DNA of 64,000 nucleotides, taken from contig MNCI01003374.1 of NCBI GenBank assembly GCA_015680685.1, forward strand, positions 156,596-220,595, given 5' to 3'. The notes under the pieces were generated by a model. The model had not been told where the DNA came from. It saw nothing but the letters and a program-made list of their open reading frames with translations, and searched no databases. This DNA is from Gnetum montanum (Eukaryota > Streptophyta > Gnetopsida > Gnetales > Gnetaceae). This document shows positions 23,522-35,524 of this stretch, piece after piece; position 1 is the stretch's first letter; every line of letters starts with the position of its first letter. The position numbers and the translations under genes were made by a program.

Positions 23522-26250
23522 ATGACACCAAGACCTAAGCACCCATAGGAAGGAGGACCATCCCAACCAAGGAACAAGCAGACCAAAACTGGAAGGTGTT
23601 AACAAAAACAACCCTAGGAGTAGGTAGCTAAGACTCATGCAATGGGACCTCATCAAGAGGAACTCAAAGTGGAATATGTCCATCAGATTTCCCAAGATGA
23701 AATAGAGTAATCCCACCAAGATGAGGCACCAGGATCAAGGCCAAGCCTTGAGGTCACATTGGCAGATGCTTGCCTTAGGCAAATTCAGTCTAGGAATGTC
23801 CCACTTTTAGTTCTTCATGAATTGAATTCTGATACCTTCTTAGACTTTGCCCTAGAAGATGTTAAAATGCAACTACAGAGCTCTCCCATGTGGCCCATGC
23901 TCACTTCCAATGGGGAGTGGTACATGAAAGAGACATATCTCTTCTGAAATAATAGGAAGCTAAATTGCACTGTGAAGGTCAAGGACATTAGTGTGTCTTA
24001 CTCAGTGGAGGCCATCTCTCAGGCCCTTAGATTGCCTAAAACTAGGACCAATTTGGTAGAGATCTTGACATAGGTAGACCCAAAGGTAAAAAAGGAGTAG
24101 ATCCACTAGTTCTATGGAGTGGACCACAAGGAGTATGGTGCACTCACAAAGGTAGAACATGCCTATTTCAAGATAGTGACCTACCACCTCAATCTAATGG
24201 TAAGGCTAAGCAAGGTGACAACCTTTTGTGCCTATGCTTACGTTGCTTTGAGTAGGAAATTCCTTGTCAATCTTCCATAGCTGATCTATCTTGAGATAGA
24301 GAAGTAGTTCAAGGGAAACAAGCATGGGAAGAAGGAACCCCCCTTTTTATGTCTCATCCAAAAATTATGCAAGAGGAGAAGAATAGATTGCTATTTTAAT
24401 TATACACTCAAATATGCTCTTGCTACCTCTTGGGTGGAAATGATGAAAGACAAGGTCTCTACCATGACCAAGTAAGGGGAGTAGCCACCACCACCACCCA
24501 CTCATGAAACAACTTGGAAGGCTCATTTTTCCATGGAGTGCATGTAGAAGCTCTGTGAGCAACTCTTGCAGTACTAGCAAGCAAGTCTCAGTGGTGATTC
24601 ATCTATCTACCAACCAGCCCTTAGTTATTTAAGTGAGGTAACTTGTACTATAAGTTGGTTGGAGGACACAATGCCAAATTTATTTACCTAAAGAATGGAG
24701 GCATCCATGCGCTTGAATCTTAATGCTTAAGAGGTAAAGGTGTCCATCCTAGGACATCAGAAATTTCTAAAAATCTCTAGAAATGCCAGTACCTTCTCAA
24801 TGTGTTTAGAGGAAGGCAATGGAGAAACTGTTCTAGTGATGTAATACTAAGAATAGGAAACAGTGGCCAAGGTAGTGGTTAATAGAGTGGATGAAGTCCT
24901 TAATGTTCCTATGGTGTTTATGTTGGATAATGCTACACTTAGAGATGTGTGAACATCTACAAGAGTGCCAAGTGGAAGATTTAGCATAGCCTAACATGAG
25001 GAGTTGTTGGAACAACATTGATTCTAGAGGTCTTTGACCTTTCAAATGAGATCAATGCTACCTAGTTAGTGCTATTGGAGGCAAAGGGCAAGTACCTCAT
25101 TGCCAATGCTTAGCTTGAGGTATCCACAAAGCAAAACCATATCTTGGCTACTAAATCTATAGAGTTGAAAGCCCACCTCTCTAATTCCATGATAAGCCAA
25201 GCTATAACCACGGATGAAGCTTTGTAGCAGCTTTATTCCAAACTTCAATAGGCTGAGTATGTCAAGGAATTAGAAATCTTTAGCCAATCCTTAGCAAATG
25301 CCACCATCTACAACATTTAGAAGGACTTGTTGAAGGCTTGCTAGGAGAATATAATTTTAACCAAGGATAATCATCACCTACACACTATGGAGCACTAGAA
25401 AGAATGAATGGTTTAATACATGAGAGAACAATAGGGGTAGCTTGCCAAGGTGATGTTGGATTTGAGGAGGTTAGCAGCTGAAAATTGTAATCTCTCAATG
25501 GAGGAGGTCCATGCCTTTCTCTAGAAATTTATAATTGTGATTGTCACTTGGAAGAATAAGGCCCTCAAATTCAAAAGGATCAAGAACCATTACAGAAATC
25601 AATAAAAAAGAGATCAAACTAGCGAAGGCAAAGTTGAATGAGGTTCTTCAACAACTCCAACAAGGAGGTCCCAAGTGGAAATCCATATTTGATGGGTTGA
25701 ACACATACAGCAAGGTAGAAGTCCATCTTAAGGAGCTTTAGATCAAGAAAATGAAAGAATACATGAAGCTCGCCAACCTTTGAGACTTAAGCATGGTAAT
25801 GCTAACTATTGGAAGGCCACGATTAGATTTGGAGAAGCAGCTGGCCAAATCATATCCATTGTACAAGGTAGAGTTCAAGCATCATAATGAGACCAAGTAG
25901 AAGCTAGAAATGGAAAATGATGAACTTGATGATCTTAGATAGCGCTTCATTGATCAATAGTCAATAGTTGAGAACCTGGCTTGCAGATTGAATAACTACT
26001 AGGAATTGTAGAACATTATCAAGGAATTTGGTATGGAACAAAAACAATTTGTAGCTTGGTTTGTCAATGTGAAGGAGTTGTTCCCTACAATGCCCTTTCT
26101 ATGGGATGTTCCTGTAATGACCTAGATTGGTGATAGTACATGGATCGTGTATGATCCTCGGAGTAAGGAGAAGAAGATGAAAGCATTGCTAGATGATTTC
26201 CATCTTACATCGAAAGTCATAGCTATAGCCAAACAACCATAACCATAGCT
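23522..26250 (+). pseudogene. E2 third coding region downstream of pol (unknown function)
   Basis: Begins ATGACACCAAG directly at the splice acceptor. Open piece 23759-23947 contains VLHELNSDTFLDFALEDV, MWPMLTSNGEWYMKETYLF and then KDISVSYSVEAISQALRL; this N-terminal module may belong with the plant-transposon protein domain seen in other Ty3 elements (recollection, unverified). A middle region has SRNASTFSMCLEEGNGE (about 24775-24830). An open piece near 25541-25741 (KEIKLAKAKLNEVLQQLQQGG, divided here as KEIKLAKAKL / NEVLQQLQQ) and the stretch to 26000 are Lys/Glu/Leu-rich and probably coiled-coil. The end has FVAWFVNVKELFPTMPFLWD (about 26045-26110). Aligns with E1 along its length; function unknown. 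Confidence 0.62.
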
Positions 26251-26271
26251 TACACTTCTATACCATTGCCA

Positions 26272-26980
26272 ATTTATTATTGGAAGATACTGAAGACAAG
26301 TTATTGAAAGGTTGCAAGTGCATTAAAAAGGCCAAATGATATTTTTTATAAAAATTGTCTCCTAGGGACTTGTGAATGTGATTTTGGCCTACTCTTCTAG
26401 GGCTATTTGGATATGATTATAGCCACCATACCCATCTAGAAAGTTATAATACTTATGTCCTACAATAGTATCCAACACTTGGTTCACAAATGACAATGAA
26501 AAATGATCCTTAAAGGTTGTCCTGTTCGATAGTCAAAAATTAATGTAGATCCTCCATTAATACTCTTTCTTTGGTATGATGACAAGTGGACTTACCTGCT
26601 CATTATCTACAATAGGATAGATGAACTCAATATTAAGGAGCTTTTTCACCTCCTTTTTGATCACTTCTTTTAGGTTGGGATTCAACCTCCACTATGGCTA
26701 TCTTTTGGGCTTAAATGCAAGATCTATATAGATTCAATGTTGGCATATGCCTAAATCAATTTCTATAATTTCTTCATACAACCAAGCAAATATTGTTGGC
26801 CATTTGTTCACTACCATTAGTATTTTTTTTATTCCTTTGTGAGCTTAGCATTTATAATTACCAATTTTCCATTCTTCAAGAACATATCTTTAAGTGAATT
26901 TGATAATTTTTTCAATTCTAGAGGCTCTAGTTCAGATACTTCTAGAATTTCCAACTCTCCCCAGTGCATGTCTTCTTCTT
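26272..26980 (-). pseudogene. pol: E4 connector and partial reverse transcriptase
   Basis: On the minus strand: HWGELEILEVSELEPLELKKL (split: HWGELEILEV near 26965, then LEPLELKKL), DTIVGHKYYNFLDGYGGYNHI (about 26480-26415 in two parts) and SFGLFNALATFQ (about 26345-26300). The catalytic FMDD segment lies beyond the break and is missing. Confidence 0.75.
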
Positions 26981-27199
26981 ATCAATTTTCTACATTGGAG
27001 AGTTTTCATCTAAGCTAGTTCATCTCATCCAATCTATTCATATATGCACGTGTGAGGGTTTCCTATGGTTTCATGAAAATGATTAAACTATAGCTTTCAT
27101 TTAAAATCAACCACTTAGCATCATCTTTTTTAGTGATTATTATGTATAGGCACCTTTGCATACTTTCTGATTTGACACACGACCTACATGCTATGATAA

Positions 27200-27610
27200 A
27201 TCTATGTTTGACTGCACATATCTTCTACATGTAGTTATATCTTATGTCATTGTATGTGATGCATGGAGCTCTCTTCTTCTCTATTATTCTATACTTATTT
27301 TTCATGGAGATTTCCAAGAATAAGTTTCTGATTCCAAGCTCAGCATTAATAATGCTTAGAAAAGCTCTTTCCATGATGATGGAAAATTCCCCTTTGAAAT
27401 TGTCCACTTAAATCATCAAGAAATTAGTAAGGTACAACCAACCACTAATAGAGATTACAATGTATTCTCCCAAGAGAATAGTGATGGATTAGTTTGCAAG
27501 ATCTAACTAAATATTTCAGTTTTTGAAAGATGGCAGGTTCAAGGCTTTATACATCTCTTTGGAAATCAAGTTACTTCTAGAACCTAAGTCTAGTAGAGCC
27601 TTATGAAGCA
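27200..27610 (-). pseudogene. pol: E4 protease (degenerate)
   Basis: Minus strand: LLDLGSRSNLISKEMYKALN replaces the LDSGS active-site loop (Asp-Ser-Gly is Asp-Leu-Gly), followed by SGWLYLTNFLMI and an open piece 27407-27225 with FSIIMERAFLSI. Clearly homologous to E1-E3 proteases; inactive. Confidence 0.8.
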
Positions 27611-27899
27611 CATTTTCTTCTATTTACAAATAGATTAAGGGACTTCATAGACTAATTCTTGTTTTAGGAAGGTTTTCTACTTTTATCTAATCTCTAACTA
27701 CATAGGTTAATATGATAGTTTGTATATTTAAGAAACTCTGGTTTGAAGATGGCTCAAATGTTATCTAGGAGGTAGTTGTTGTAGGACCCATAGCCACAGA
27801 TGCTTGTAGAGGTTTGGATAGGCTAGTTGGCCCAAAGAATGAATATTTATGAGGTGTACACTTAAAACCACTTGAGTTATCATCCATCTACAAATTCAT

Positions 27900-30237
27900 T
27901 ACTCTAGTGGCATTATGCTATTATGGTTGTAGTTGGATCTCAGCTTGCATTGGTGGAATAAGTAGCAAAGGATTTGAAGTATGAGGTTGAGAGTGTTGTA
28001 AAGGATCAAGAGTGTAAGGAGAAGAAGATTCAACACATGTAGTAGCAAGCTCATGATACTCTAGAGGATAATAATGATAAATAGAGACATGGGTGAAAAA
28101 TCCACTGGAAGATGACTATTGAAAGACATTTTACCCATATGAATCAGGTTACTTGTAAGGGCAACATCCCCCATGATTATGGATTTTTCCACTAGTGATA
28201 ATATTCCTAAGGTTGAGGTGAAGCCCACTTGGATAATATTGTTCCTAGTAATAGGTTTTTCAATAGTTGTCTTGAGGAAAAGATAACCTTCTAGGTATTT
28301 TCTTTTTAATGAACTTTGGATTTAAGGCACAAACCCTAGATTCTTGGAGATGTGATATTACTAGGAAATAACCATTTGAATATTTATATTAATAAATGTC
28401 ATAACCATCATCATCTAATTTATAGTCTGCAACCTCCTCTACTACAAATACTTTTCCTTTTTGCTAATAATAGTTATTTCCTACATCTTTCTTCTTTCTT
28501 TTGTCCTTGTCTTTGGCTCAACCTTGTTCTACTTTCTTCTTCATGATCATAGGTATTGTCTAAATTTTTTTTCCATGGAACCGCAAATTTTATCAACATT
28601 TGCTGATATTTCAATAAATAATTTTTAAGTAGGTAAGACTTTTCTTTGCACAACTTCTTCCAATGGTGCTCCTTCATTTGTATCATAAAGAGAGATATCC
28701 TTTTTATGGATGGAAGAATCCTTGTTGTACTCTTATGAACTCTCTCATTTTTTGAGCTCATCTTTCTTTTTTGCCACTTGGTAAATTAGCCTTTGGACCT
28801 AATGGATTCTCATTTTTGATAATCTCCCTTAGGTATATACACTAAGAGTTTCTTTGTTCTTATTTTTGAGTCTATCTATAATATGATATAGTTTTTCCTT
28901 TAAAAGAAGTCATGGCCTAGACATCAATGTAGTAGAGAATTATATCTATCCAAGGTAGCATCAAGGCATTCATGATTACCTTATCTTTACCCTTAGATCT
29001 ACTTCCTAAAATTTGACACTAGGGAGTACATTTGATACTTATAATTGAATAGCTCCAAGATTGTACTCTATCTTCTAATGGATTCTAGCTCAAATGACTA
29101 AGACCAACTTTCATTTGCTTTAATGAGGGTTCTTAAAAAGAGTTTTAGCTTTTTTCATTTATTTTCAATATTTTCGAAGGTGCAAACATCATGTAAGACT
29201 TGTAGATGATGTTATGGATTTGTGTTGTAGCCTCCCTCAAATTTAGAGAGGTTTTTTTTATATTTAGCCATTTGATTTGGTTGTTCTTCGAATGCTTGAT
29301 TGGAATGTAAATGTCCTTTATAATATTTATCTTGCCCCTTATGGAAACTAATGGTTCATCATTGTCATCATGTCCATCATGGTCCCTATCATAACCATGT
29401 CTCCTTTAGCATTACCTGCTATATCTTCGTTGACTTCTATACTTATCTTCTTACTCATGTTTATCATCTCTTTGACCATCCATATGATGGTCTCTTCTAT
29501 CATCTCCACTAGATTTATGATTATTGACCCTATTATCTTAACCATGTTTATCCTCTTTAGAGCTTGATGATGAAGATAAAGAGGATCAATATGAAGAACT
29601 AGGAGCGTTATGCCAATTTTCTCTTCTTCTTTGACCCCTTTAATGTTCTTGGGGTTGTCTACTGGAAGGCCTTAGTCTTAAGACCCTCTTGTATTGGCTT
29701 CTATTCTCCCCTTACCTTGGTTTCTTTCCAATATTAAATGTAGTCAAGGATGGTTCATGTCATCTCCACTAGGAGGTGAATAATTTTTGTGTTGAAATTA
29801 GCTAGATTGATAATTGGTATCGTTCTTCTTTAAGTGTGATGCCAATTGAATGGTAACCTTTTCTTCCTTAAAAGCTTCATGGAGAGACTCCATGAATAGG
29901 TCTTTGCATAGTTAGGCTTCTATAGGCTGGTAAGGCCTAGATATCTTGTCACTTGCCTTGTAATCTTAGACTACTACATTAAGTCCTAGCTTCATCAATG
30001 TCGTTATAAGCATTAATGGTGCTAAATGATCATGTGACAACACAATATTTCCCTTCATGTTTCTCCATTGCAATTATTCATCTTGGTGAAGAATGAAAGT
30101 GAAAACTAGATGATATGGATTTAGATGCTGGTAGGCTATTTTACTTGTGTCACCTCATCTCAATTCTTAGCAACCCTATCACATAACCTTGCCAAATCAT
30201 TAGCAAATGGGGAATCTGCCTTATGGGAAGAAGATAT
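27900..30237 (-). pseudogene. gag: E4 gag (degenerate)
   Basis: Minus strand, beginning at 30237 where the ATG of E3 is ATA (ATATCTTCTTCCCATAAG, a Ser-rich start as in E1 and E3). A His/Asp/Met-rich low-complexity region covers about 29560-29350, and the Gln/Pro linker lies near 28250-27900. The frame is heavily shifted; boundaries are approximate. Confidence 0.7.
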
Positions 30238-30353
30238 TTTGTAATTAATAAGTGTGCCTTTAAATAAAATATTATTGTTTTTAGTTGATTAATTATTTTA
30301 GATTATAATAGTGATCCTTGAATAATTTTAACTATCTAAAACACTAGCACCAA

Positions 30354-30371
30354 TCCCTGGAAATGGTGCTA
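30354..30371 (-). other. E4 primer-binding site (tRNA-Asp type)
   Basis: Minus strand TAGCACCATTTCCAGGGA, next to the LTR end; matches the complement of tRNA-Asp with several changes. Confidence 0.8.
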
Positions 30372-30372
30372 G

Positions 30373-31227
30373 TGATGAGTGGTAGAGTAGACCTTGTGCT
30401 CAACCATATAGATCGTAAGTGTTTATGCATAATTTATTCAAATTCCATGGTTTGATACTAGTTTAAATGCCTTAAATAGCTAAGCATTAGATTGATAGTC
30501 ATTGTCTTCCCAATCACACTTATATGGGCTTAAGTCATATGGTTAAGTGTGATTGAGATGCATGATCAAAGTTTTATTATTAAAATATTAAAATTCTAAA
30601 CTATTCAATTTCAATCTAAGAAATAAATCTAGCCTAGCTTAGGCTTGTAGTATTTGTTCCCAACTTGCTATAAACTTCCTAAAAATGTATCAACATTGCT
30701 ATGTTACCAAGTGTCCATTACTAGGTGTACCAAGTGGTATACGACTAGGATTAGCAAACATTAATGCTTTTATGCTCCAAGTTGGTCATACTCATGTGAT
30801 TTAATTAAGTACAATAAATGGTAAATTAATTAACTAAGTGCATAAAATTAAAGAACACTTAAAGTAAATTTCAATTAAGAAATTATAAAGCTAAGAGAAG
30901 TGCTACAATCAAGGAAATAAATTTTGAGTTTATTGGCATCATGAGAATGTGTTTAAGTACATCATCACTCAAATAAAATTGTGTACAATCCACTTGATTT
31001 ATGTTGCAGGTACTAAGTGACAATTTCTAACTTTTACAAAAATAAACTAACCGAGTCTAGCTACATTATCAACTAAACTATGATATAAATGTGATGGGTG
31101 CTTACATTTATATAGGTATTTATTAAACTTGCATTAGTGTTGATGAAGTAAACCCTAGGTCAACATTGCTACATCAATGTGATTGAGTTCAATGGATGTT
31201 TATTAATATCCATGTCTTATTCCATCA
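30373..31227 (-). repeat. E4 5' LTR
   Basis: On the plus strand it runs from TGATGAGTGG (30373) to TTCCATCA (31227), so read on the minus strand it opens TGATGG and ends TCATCA. About 855 bases. The interior aligns, inverted, with the other family LTRs (TTAAGTGTGATTGAG near 30543; CACCAAGTGGTA-like words near 30690-30735). Confidence 0.85.
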
Positions 31228-31959
31228 AAAAATAAATTTAATATTCTTGAACAATTTAATTTTCTATAAAATGTTAATTTTATTGTAGTATTACTTTTTA
31301 TATTATTAGTTTTATATCATAGATCATATTAAAAATTTCCTCATTAACTTTTAAATAAAGCTCTAAATTTTATATGGTTTTTTTTATTCAACTAGTAATG
31401 TGAAATCACTTACTAAGTTATCTGGATGAGATAGGATCTTAATGTTGGAATAGAAGTTGAGTTATCTAAATAGGTTAAAACCCCTAAAATTAAAGATAAT
31501 AATAATTTTGTTTGTATAGATCCAAAGGATATACTTAATAGAGGTTTCCAATTTTCATGTAGTTTGAACATTTCTTCTATGTAATTACCTTATACCAACC
31601 TTCATATCTTGAATAGCTCATTTAAAATTTCACTTTAGATTTATTACTTTCTTTATTATTTTTGCAACCAAAAGAAAATCACACATACACACATCTTAAC
31701 CAATAAGTACAATCATCATTAAAATAGTTGTAATTAAAATTTAAAAAGAAGAAGAAGAAGAAGTTGCATTTCAATGTGAAAATATGAATTAAAGTATAAA
31801 AATGATTAGGCAAGTTAAGATGCCTACGAAATATAGCTTTATAAAATTAAAAAAATTAGGAAAATTAAATGAACCATATTATGATGTGTTCCATAAATAA
31901 TAATAAATTAAAACATAAGGGGTAAGGTTTTGGGAGAGTTTTTGCATGATGAATTCTCT
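31228..31959. other. AT-rich interval, no gene seen
   Basis: Very AT-rich, with a (GAA)n microsatellite at about 31746-31763. No coding frame recognised. Confidence 0.5.
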
Positions 31960-32036
31960 TAGTTGTTTGTAGGCCTTAAGGATTTTTGGCAAAGTTTTTG
32001 CAATAGAATTTTTTTTTGACAAGGAATGATTTGACG

Positions 32037-33140
32037 ATGGAAAATACTAATGTCACTCATACTGCAGAGATTATGAAGAATTTTAAAGCTTTCCTTTTTA
32101 TTTTACTTGATGATTTACATGAACTCCTATCAAAAGATATCACTTCATGATACATATTTTTGCAGATTATTGGAGCTTTTTGCTTGAATAAGGACTTTAC
32201 ATTAGTGATTTAGGTTATCTTTGAATGCTATAGAATTAATGGTTTACATGTACACTACTTTTACAAATCTTTTTGGCTTGTCAAACTAGCCAATTTTGAA
32301 ATGGTTGAGAAATTATCGGATCTTAAAATTTTTATGGATTAACATAATACTTTTATTGCTTCAGGAATGGAAAGTAAATTTTGATCCATATTCTATTGAT
32401 TATTATAAAATTCCTTGTTGAATTGACTTAGAAAATCTTCATCTTATTTTTCAAATTGTTGAAAGCAAAATTATTGACACCATTGGCATAATCCTAAATA
32501 TAGAGTCAAAAGCATTACTAGATGGTGTGCAATGCACACATTATTTTGTAGAGAGTAAGTTATGGTAGAAGAAGATAAAATTAAAACTTAGGGCTAGTAA
32601 TTAGTGCATTTTCCAAATAATTACATATGATAATTTGCAACAATGTTGTAGTTATTGTCATTGTGAAGGTCATGTTATTGGAATCCATTCTATGCTCAAT
32701 AAAGGAGTAGTTTGTGAGCAAAATATACAAGAATTTTTAGAAAAGGTAAATAATGATAGGTTTTAGTAGGCACATATAAAATCTTATTTAACAAGTTCTT
32801 AACCTTTTACTAATTCTTTTAGTTCTAAAGATGCAAGTAAACACTTGATATCCAAAGAGAATTTTTCTTTAGAAAAAATTATTTTTAGTTGGGACTTGCA
32901 ATAAAAATACTGATGTAGATGGATTTCATTCAATACAACATAAAGAAAAAAAGAGGTATGCAAATACTACTTTCAATTTTAAACCCCAAAGGTATCTCAT
33001 TCTCATTCTACTTCTACAACTATTTCAAATTTTTTTTTATCGAATAATGCTTTTTCACTTATTAGTCACATAGATTATGAAACAAATGTTGAGCTTAAAA
33101 AATCAAGGATAGGGGCCTCCTCCTCCACATCTCAATGTTG
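32037..33140 (+). pseudogene. L1-A ORF1 (nucleic-acid-binding protein remnant)
   Basis: Begins at ATG 32037 (MENTNVTHTAEIMKNFKAF). A zinc-knuckle remnant CSYCHCEGHVIGIH near 32647-32690 matches the position of the knuckle in L1-B ORF1, but the last Cys is His. A Ser-rich tail follows. ORF1 of plant L1 elements packages the LINE RNA. Multiple stops. Confidence 0.6.
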
Positions 33141-33329
33141 GTTTTATCAAGTAATTTTCTAAGCATAAGCGTTAAGTTGAAGATCTTGTAGAATCTATAA
33201 AGAAAATGTAAATTCTTTTAGATGAGAATCCCTTTGATTTTGAAACTCAAAAAGCCTTGGCTAAAGGTTTTGATGTTGGAATACTTTTTAAGCTAAAAGT
33301 ACTATCACTAAAAGTTGCATGGCTTAGCT

Positions 33330-35280
33330 AAAAATTAATGATGAACCTTCAAAGGAATTTTTTAAACTTCTAAAAGGAAACGATCAAGTACCTAAATTGG
33401 AATCACTTTATGTAAATGATTCCATTATTAAATATCCTAAGACTATTAACAATTATTTAGTAAATCATTTTTCTTCTATTTTTTATTTTGAAATTTTTAG
33501 CAAAGAATCCTTCTAGGCCTCTACTACGCACATTCATCATTTTATAATAAAAGCATATCAAAGTATTCTTAAACAAGAAATTGTAGTGGAAGAAATTAAA
33601 ATAGTAGCCTTTAGTTTACCAAATGGTAAAGCTCCAGGTTTTGATGGTTTTCCTATTGATTTTTTTAAGAAGCATTGGAACATCATTAAAGATGATCTCT
33701 TTCATGTTTTCTAAGAAGTTTCTCTTGGTAAAAATATTAATAAAGGTGTGATTCATCTTCTTCTTAAAAATGAAAATCTTCAACATATTAGTAATTGGAG
33801 GCCTACTACTTTTCTTAGCAATACATATAAATTTTTACCTAAATGCATGACTCGTTGAATTTAGAAGATTATTAAGGGTATCATCAGACCTAAGCAGAAA
33901 GGTTTTTTCAAAGGTAGACATATTTTAAATGGCCTCTAGTACTAACCAAGACATTGCTTTTATTAAATTATATTTGCTAAAACTTATGACAAGATTGAAT
34001 GGAGTTTCATTATTTCTTGTCTCTATAAACTGGGATTTGGTAACTATTTTATTTAACTTGTTTTTACCTTGCTCATTAATGTTAATGCTCAAGTTGCCAC
34101 TAATTTTAGATTAAGTTCCTCCTTTTCTCTTTAATGGTTAGTTCATCAAGGTTGTCCTCTAGGTCCCTATCTTTTTATTATTACCACAAATTTTCCTTCA
34201 CATAATCTACATTATGATCTACAAAGGAATTTCACTAAGAGAATTTTAATTGATGATCAAGGTACACAATTGCTTAACATGAACTTTCCAGATGATTTTT
34301 TTTTATGATTAATAATTCTTTGTAACATATTAATAACCTTTTTGCTAAAGTGGAGGATTATTGCATGTTATTTGGCTCTTGGATCACTTGGCAAAAATTT
34401 GCTGTTTATTCTAATGGAAATATCGATGAGTGGGTTACTTTTAAGCCTTGCAAAATTTTGAAAAAAGATTTTTTTTTCAAAATGTTTGGAATATCTTTTC
34501 TTTTTAGACTAATCTTACTATGTTGTTGAATTATGTGGTTGATAAAATTGAAAGAAGTTTGATAAATAAAAAGAAAAAAACCTCACCCTTGTTGGTAAAG
34601 TTTTACTTATTAAGTAGATACTTTAATAAACTCATGTTTGCTACTCCAATTGTTGGGTTCCTTCTAAAACTTATGAAAAAATTGATCATATTATCCATTG
34701 ATTTCTTTTATCTACTAAGTAATATAAAAAAGGTTTTTCTAGAGTTTCTTGGAATATTTGTAGTAGTAGCAAGAAGATGGAGGACTTGGCCTCATTAATT
34801 ATTATAACCAAGGTATTTCTCTTGTAGAAAAATGAATTGCAAAGTGCATTGACGGAAATGATGTTTGGATGCTTCTTTTAGGAAATAGACTTATGCAATG
34901 AAAGGCTAAGAATGATAACAATTGATCTTCTAACAACTTTCTTCACTATCTTCTTTTTCCTTAGGCCATTTCTATTCATAGTTCTCTAATTCTTAAAAAA
35001 AATTTGAAAAACACGATGTAAGATTAGTAAACATTAGAATTAGAATTATATTATAGTTTTAGAAGATATGCTTAAGCCAATTAGCCCATGGCAACCTCTT
35101 TTTTAATGAAGGAGTTTAGGCTACTAATGCATCTAGATTATGTACCACTTGGAGTAGATTTGGTATCACTGTAGTTTCTTGTTTGTGTATGCATCATAGA
35201 TGGATTACTTAGAATAAAGCTTTTAGTCTCTATCATTTGAATAGAAAGAAGAAAAAAAATTTAAAAATTAATTTTTAATC
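33330..35280 (+). pseudogene. L1-A reverse transcriptase (degenerate)
   Basis: Visible L1-type motifs: LPNGKAPGFDGFPIDFFKKHW (two parts, 33617-33678), NWRPTTFLSNTYKFLPKC (about 33795-33845), RPKQKGFFKGRHILNG (about 33889-33935), LVHQGCPLGPYLF (34138-34175), and a PDDF remnant (34292) of the catalytic FADD box. The C-terminal part has MGGLGLINYYNQG, broken near 34775-34815, and later segments near 35140-35440. Target-primed reverse transcription is the family role. Many stops; inactive. Confidence 0.85.
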
Positions 35281-35524
35281 TTGAAATTTTAATTAAAGTT
35301 GATAATAATTTGCATCAAGATTTTCTAGATATTTTTTGAAAGGATGGCAAATATGTTTTCTTTTTAAGTAAGTTGCTTATGAGATTATTACAAAGAATGA
35401 TGTTATTCATAACAAATTCGATAAGGCTTGGAAAATGTAATTATCGTCACATTTTTGGATAAGGAAAATGAAAGATATTTAAAGATCTCTTACATTTCCT
35501 AAAATTATGTCTCTCAAAAACATA

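Larger units (their letters stand above)
14309..26271 (+). mobile_element. E2: Ty3/gypsy retrotransposon of the E1 family, 3' end lost
   Basis: Complete 5' LTR, primer-binding site, gag, protease, RT-RNase H, integrase, spacer, internal promoter-like module, intron and third coding region, colinear with E1. The 3' LTR is missing: near 26271 the sequence switches to the minus-strand element E4. Frames carry many stops but fewer gross deletions than E1, which makes E2 the better guide to the ancestral protein order. Confidence 0.88.
26272..31227 (-). mobile_element. E4: Ty3/gypsy retrotransposon of the E1 family, minus strand, truncated in RT
   Basis: Reading the minus strand: 5' LTR (31227-30373), primer-binding site, gag, protease, connector and the first half of RT, ending near 26272 just after an FGLFNALATFQ-like motif. 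The rest of pol, the third coding region and the 3' LTR are absent. E2 and E4 meet tail-to-tail, both truncated, so at least one deletion or inversion happened here. Confidence 0.85.
31960..35520 (+). mobile_element. L1-A: L1-type LINE, decayed, no endonuclease visible
   Basis: A plus-strand non-LTR retrotransposon with an ORF1 remnant followed by an L1-type reverse transcriptase. The usual apurinic endonuclease between them was not found; ORF1-like sequence passes almost directly into the segment before RT, suggesting an internal deletion. The right end meets L1-B near 35500-35530. Confidence 0.82.

Noticed and set aside
29348-29567. Met/Ile-rich frames on both strands near 29350-29570
   Set aside because: Low-complexity region of E4 gag (GAT/CAT-rich), open on both strands by composition.
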